Origin: an uncultured Blautia sp.
GTDB taxonomy: Bacteria > Bacillota > Clostridia > Lachnospirales > Lachnospiraceae
Reading direction: 5' to 3'
Length of the DNA: 6,356 nt
Assembly (NCBI GenBank): GCA_934394595.1
Contig: CAKRRX010000145.1
Coordinates: 1-6,356, forward strand
Shown here: piece by piece, positions 6,250 to 6,356 of the stretch
Position numbering within the stretch: the first letter of the stretch is position 1
Layout: each line of letters begins with the position of its first letter
The notes under the pieces: generated by a model
What the model saw: the letters and a program-made list of their open reading frames with translations, nothing else
Told to the model about the DNA's origin: nothing
The model's database searches: none
Program-made: the position numbers and the translations under genes

Positions 6250-6356
6250 TTAAATATGCACAATCTTCAAGTTTTAAAGCATAATCCTCAGATTTTTATG
6301 AGGAATATATGAAAATTATGCGAACCCGGCGGAATCTTTAGAACAAATCGGACATA
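6250..6356. other. Non-coding edge region upstream of the operon
   Basis: No gene could be supported here. The AT-rich stretch contains the interrupted inverted repeat listed separately. A minus-strand frame from the edge runs to a TGA near 6290 and could be the last 22 codons of an upstream gene, but nothing recognisable supports this. Confidence 0.4.
6279..6321. repeat. Interrupted inverted repeat upstream of the bsh operon promoter
   Basis: The left arm GCATAATCCTCA (6279-6290) pairs in two blocks. The inner block is TCCTCA with TGAGGA (6299-6304) across an 8-nt loop. The outer block is GCATAAT with ATTATGC (6315-6321), separated from the inner by a 10-nt bulge on one side. Neither strand shows a strong T-tract, so it is not a clear terminator. 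It could be an operator or a weak terminator for an upstream gene. Confidence 0.5.

Noticed and set aside
6318..6335. GGGTTCGC on the minus strand resembling a tRNA T-loop
   Set aside because: The flanking bases do not form a T-stem and no other tRNA arms are present.
6309..6341. 10-codon plus-strand frame with an AGGA site
   Set aside because: Too short, no downstream gene visible in the window and no recognisable attenuator arrangement.

Overview
The window looks like chromosomal DNA from a gut Firmicute, most likely a Lachnospiraceae species (Blautia- or Dorea-like). The pointers are strong AGGAGG ribosome binding sites, a secreted DUF1002 (YpuA-type) protein, a bile salt hydrolase of the clostridial type and a CIRCE heat-shock operator. 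The genus is an inference. All supported genes lie on the minus strand, so transcription runs from high to low coordinates.

In transcription order: (a) 6356-6133 is non-coding, with an interrupted inverted repeat (6279-6321) and an extended -10 promoter (6222-6249). (b) An apparent three-gene operon follows: a small membrane-anchored coiled-coil protein of unknown function (5662-6132), an unknown 150-residue cytoplasmic protein (5213-5665) that overlaps it by ATGA, and, 25 nt further on, a complete bile salt hydrolase (4213-5187). (c) The 281 bp between bsh and lon (3932-4212) is a dense regulatory block. It holds a 30-bp-period direct repeat at the bsh 3' end, an AT-rich inverted repeat, a Rho-independent terminator, the lon promoter nested in that terminator, a near-perfect CIRCE operator at the predicted transcription start, and a leader of about 145 nt. 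(d) A Lon protease (1664-3931) has intact AAA+ and Ser-Lys protease motifs but a divergent N-domain. (e) After 89 bp with its own promoter comes a secreted DUF1002 protein with a long, purely acidic linker. It is cut off by the window's left edge.

The best-supported observation is that lon carries a CIRCE element, which places this protease under the HrcA chaperone repressor. The bsh-lon boundary is so compact that terminator and promoter share the same bases. The bsh operon joins bile-acid deconjugation to two unrecognised proteins, the least explained part of the window. No mobile element, CRISPR array, rRNA or tRNA was found.
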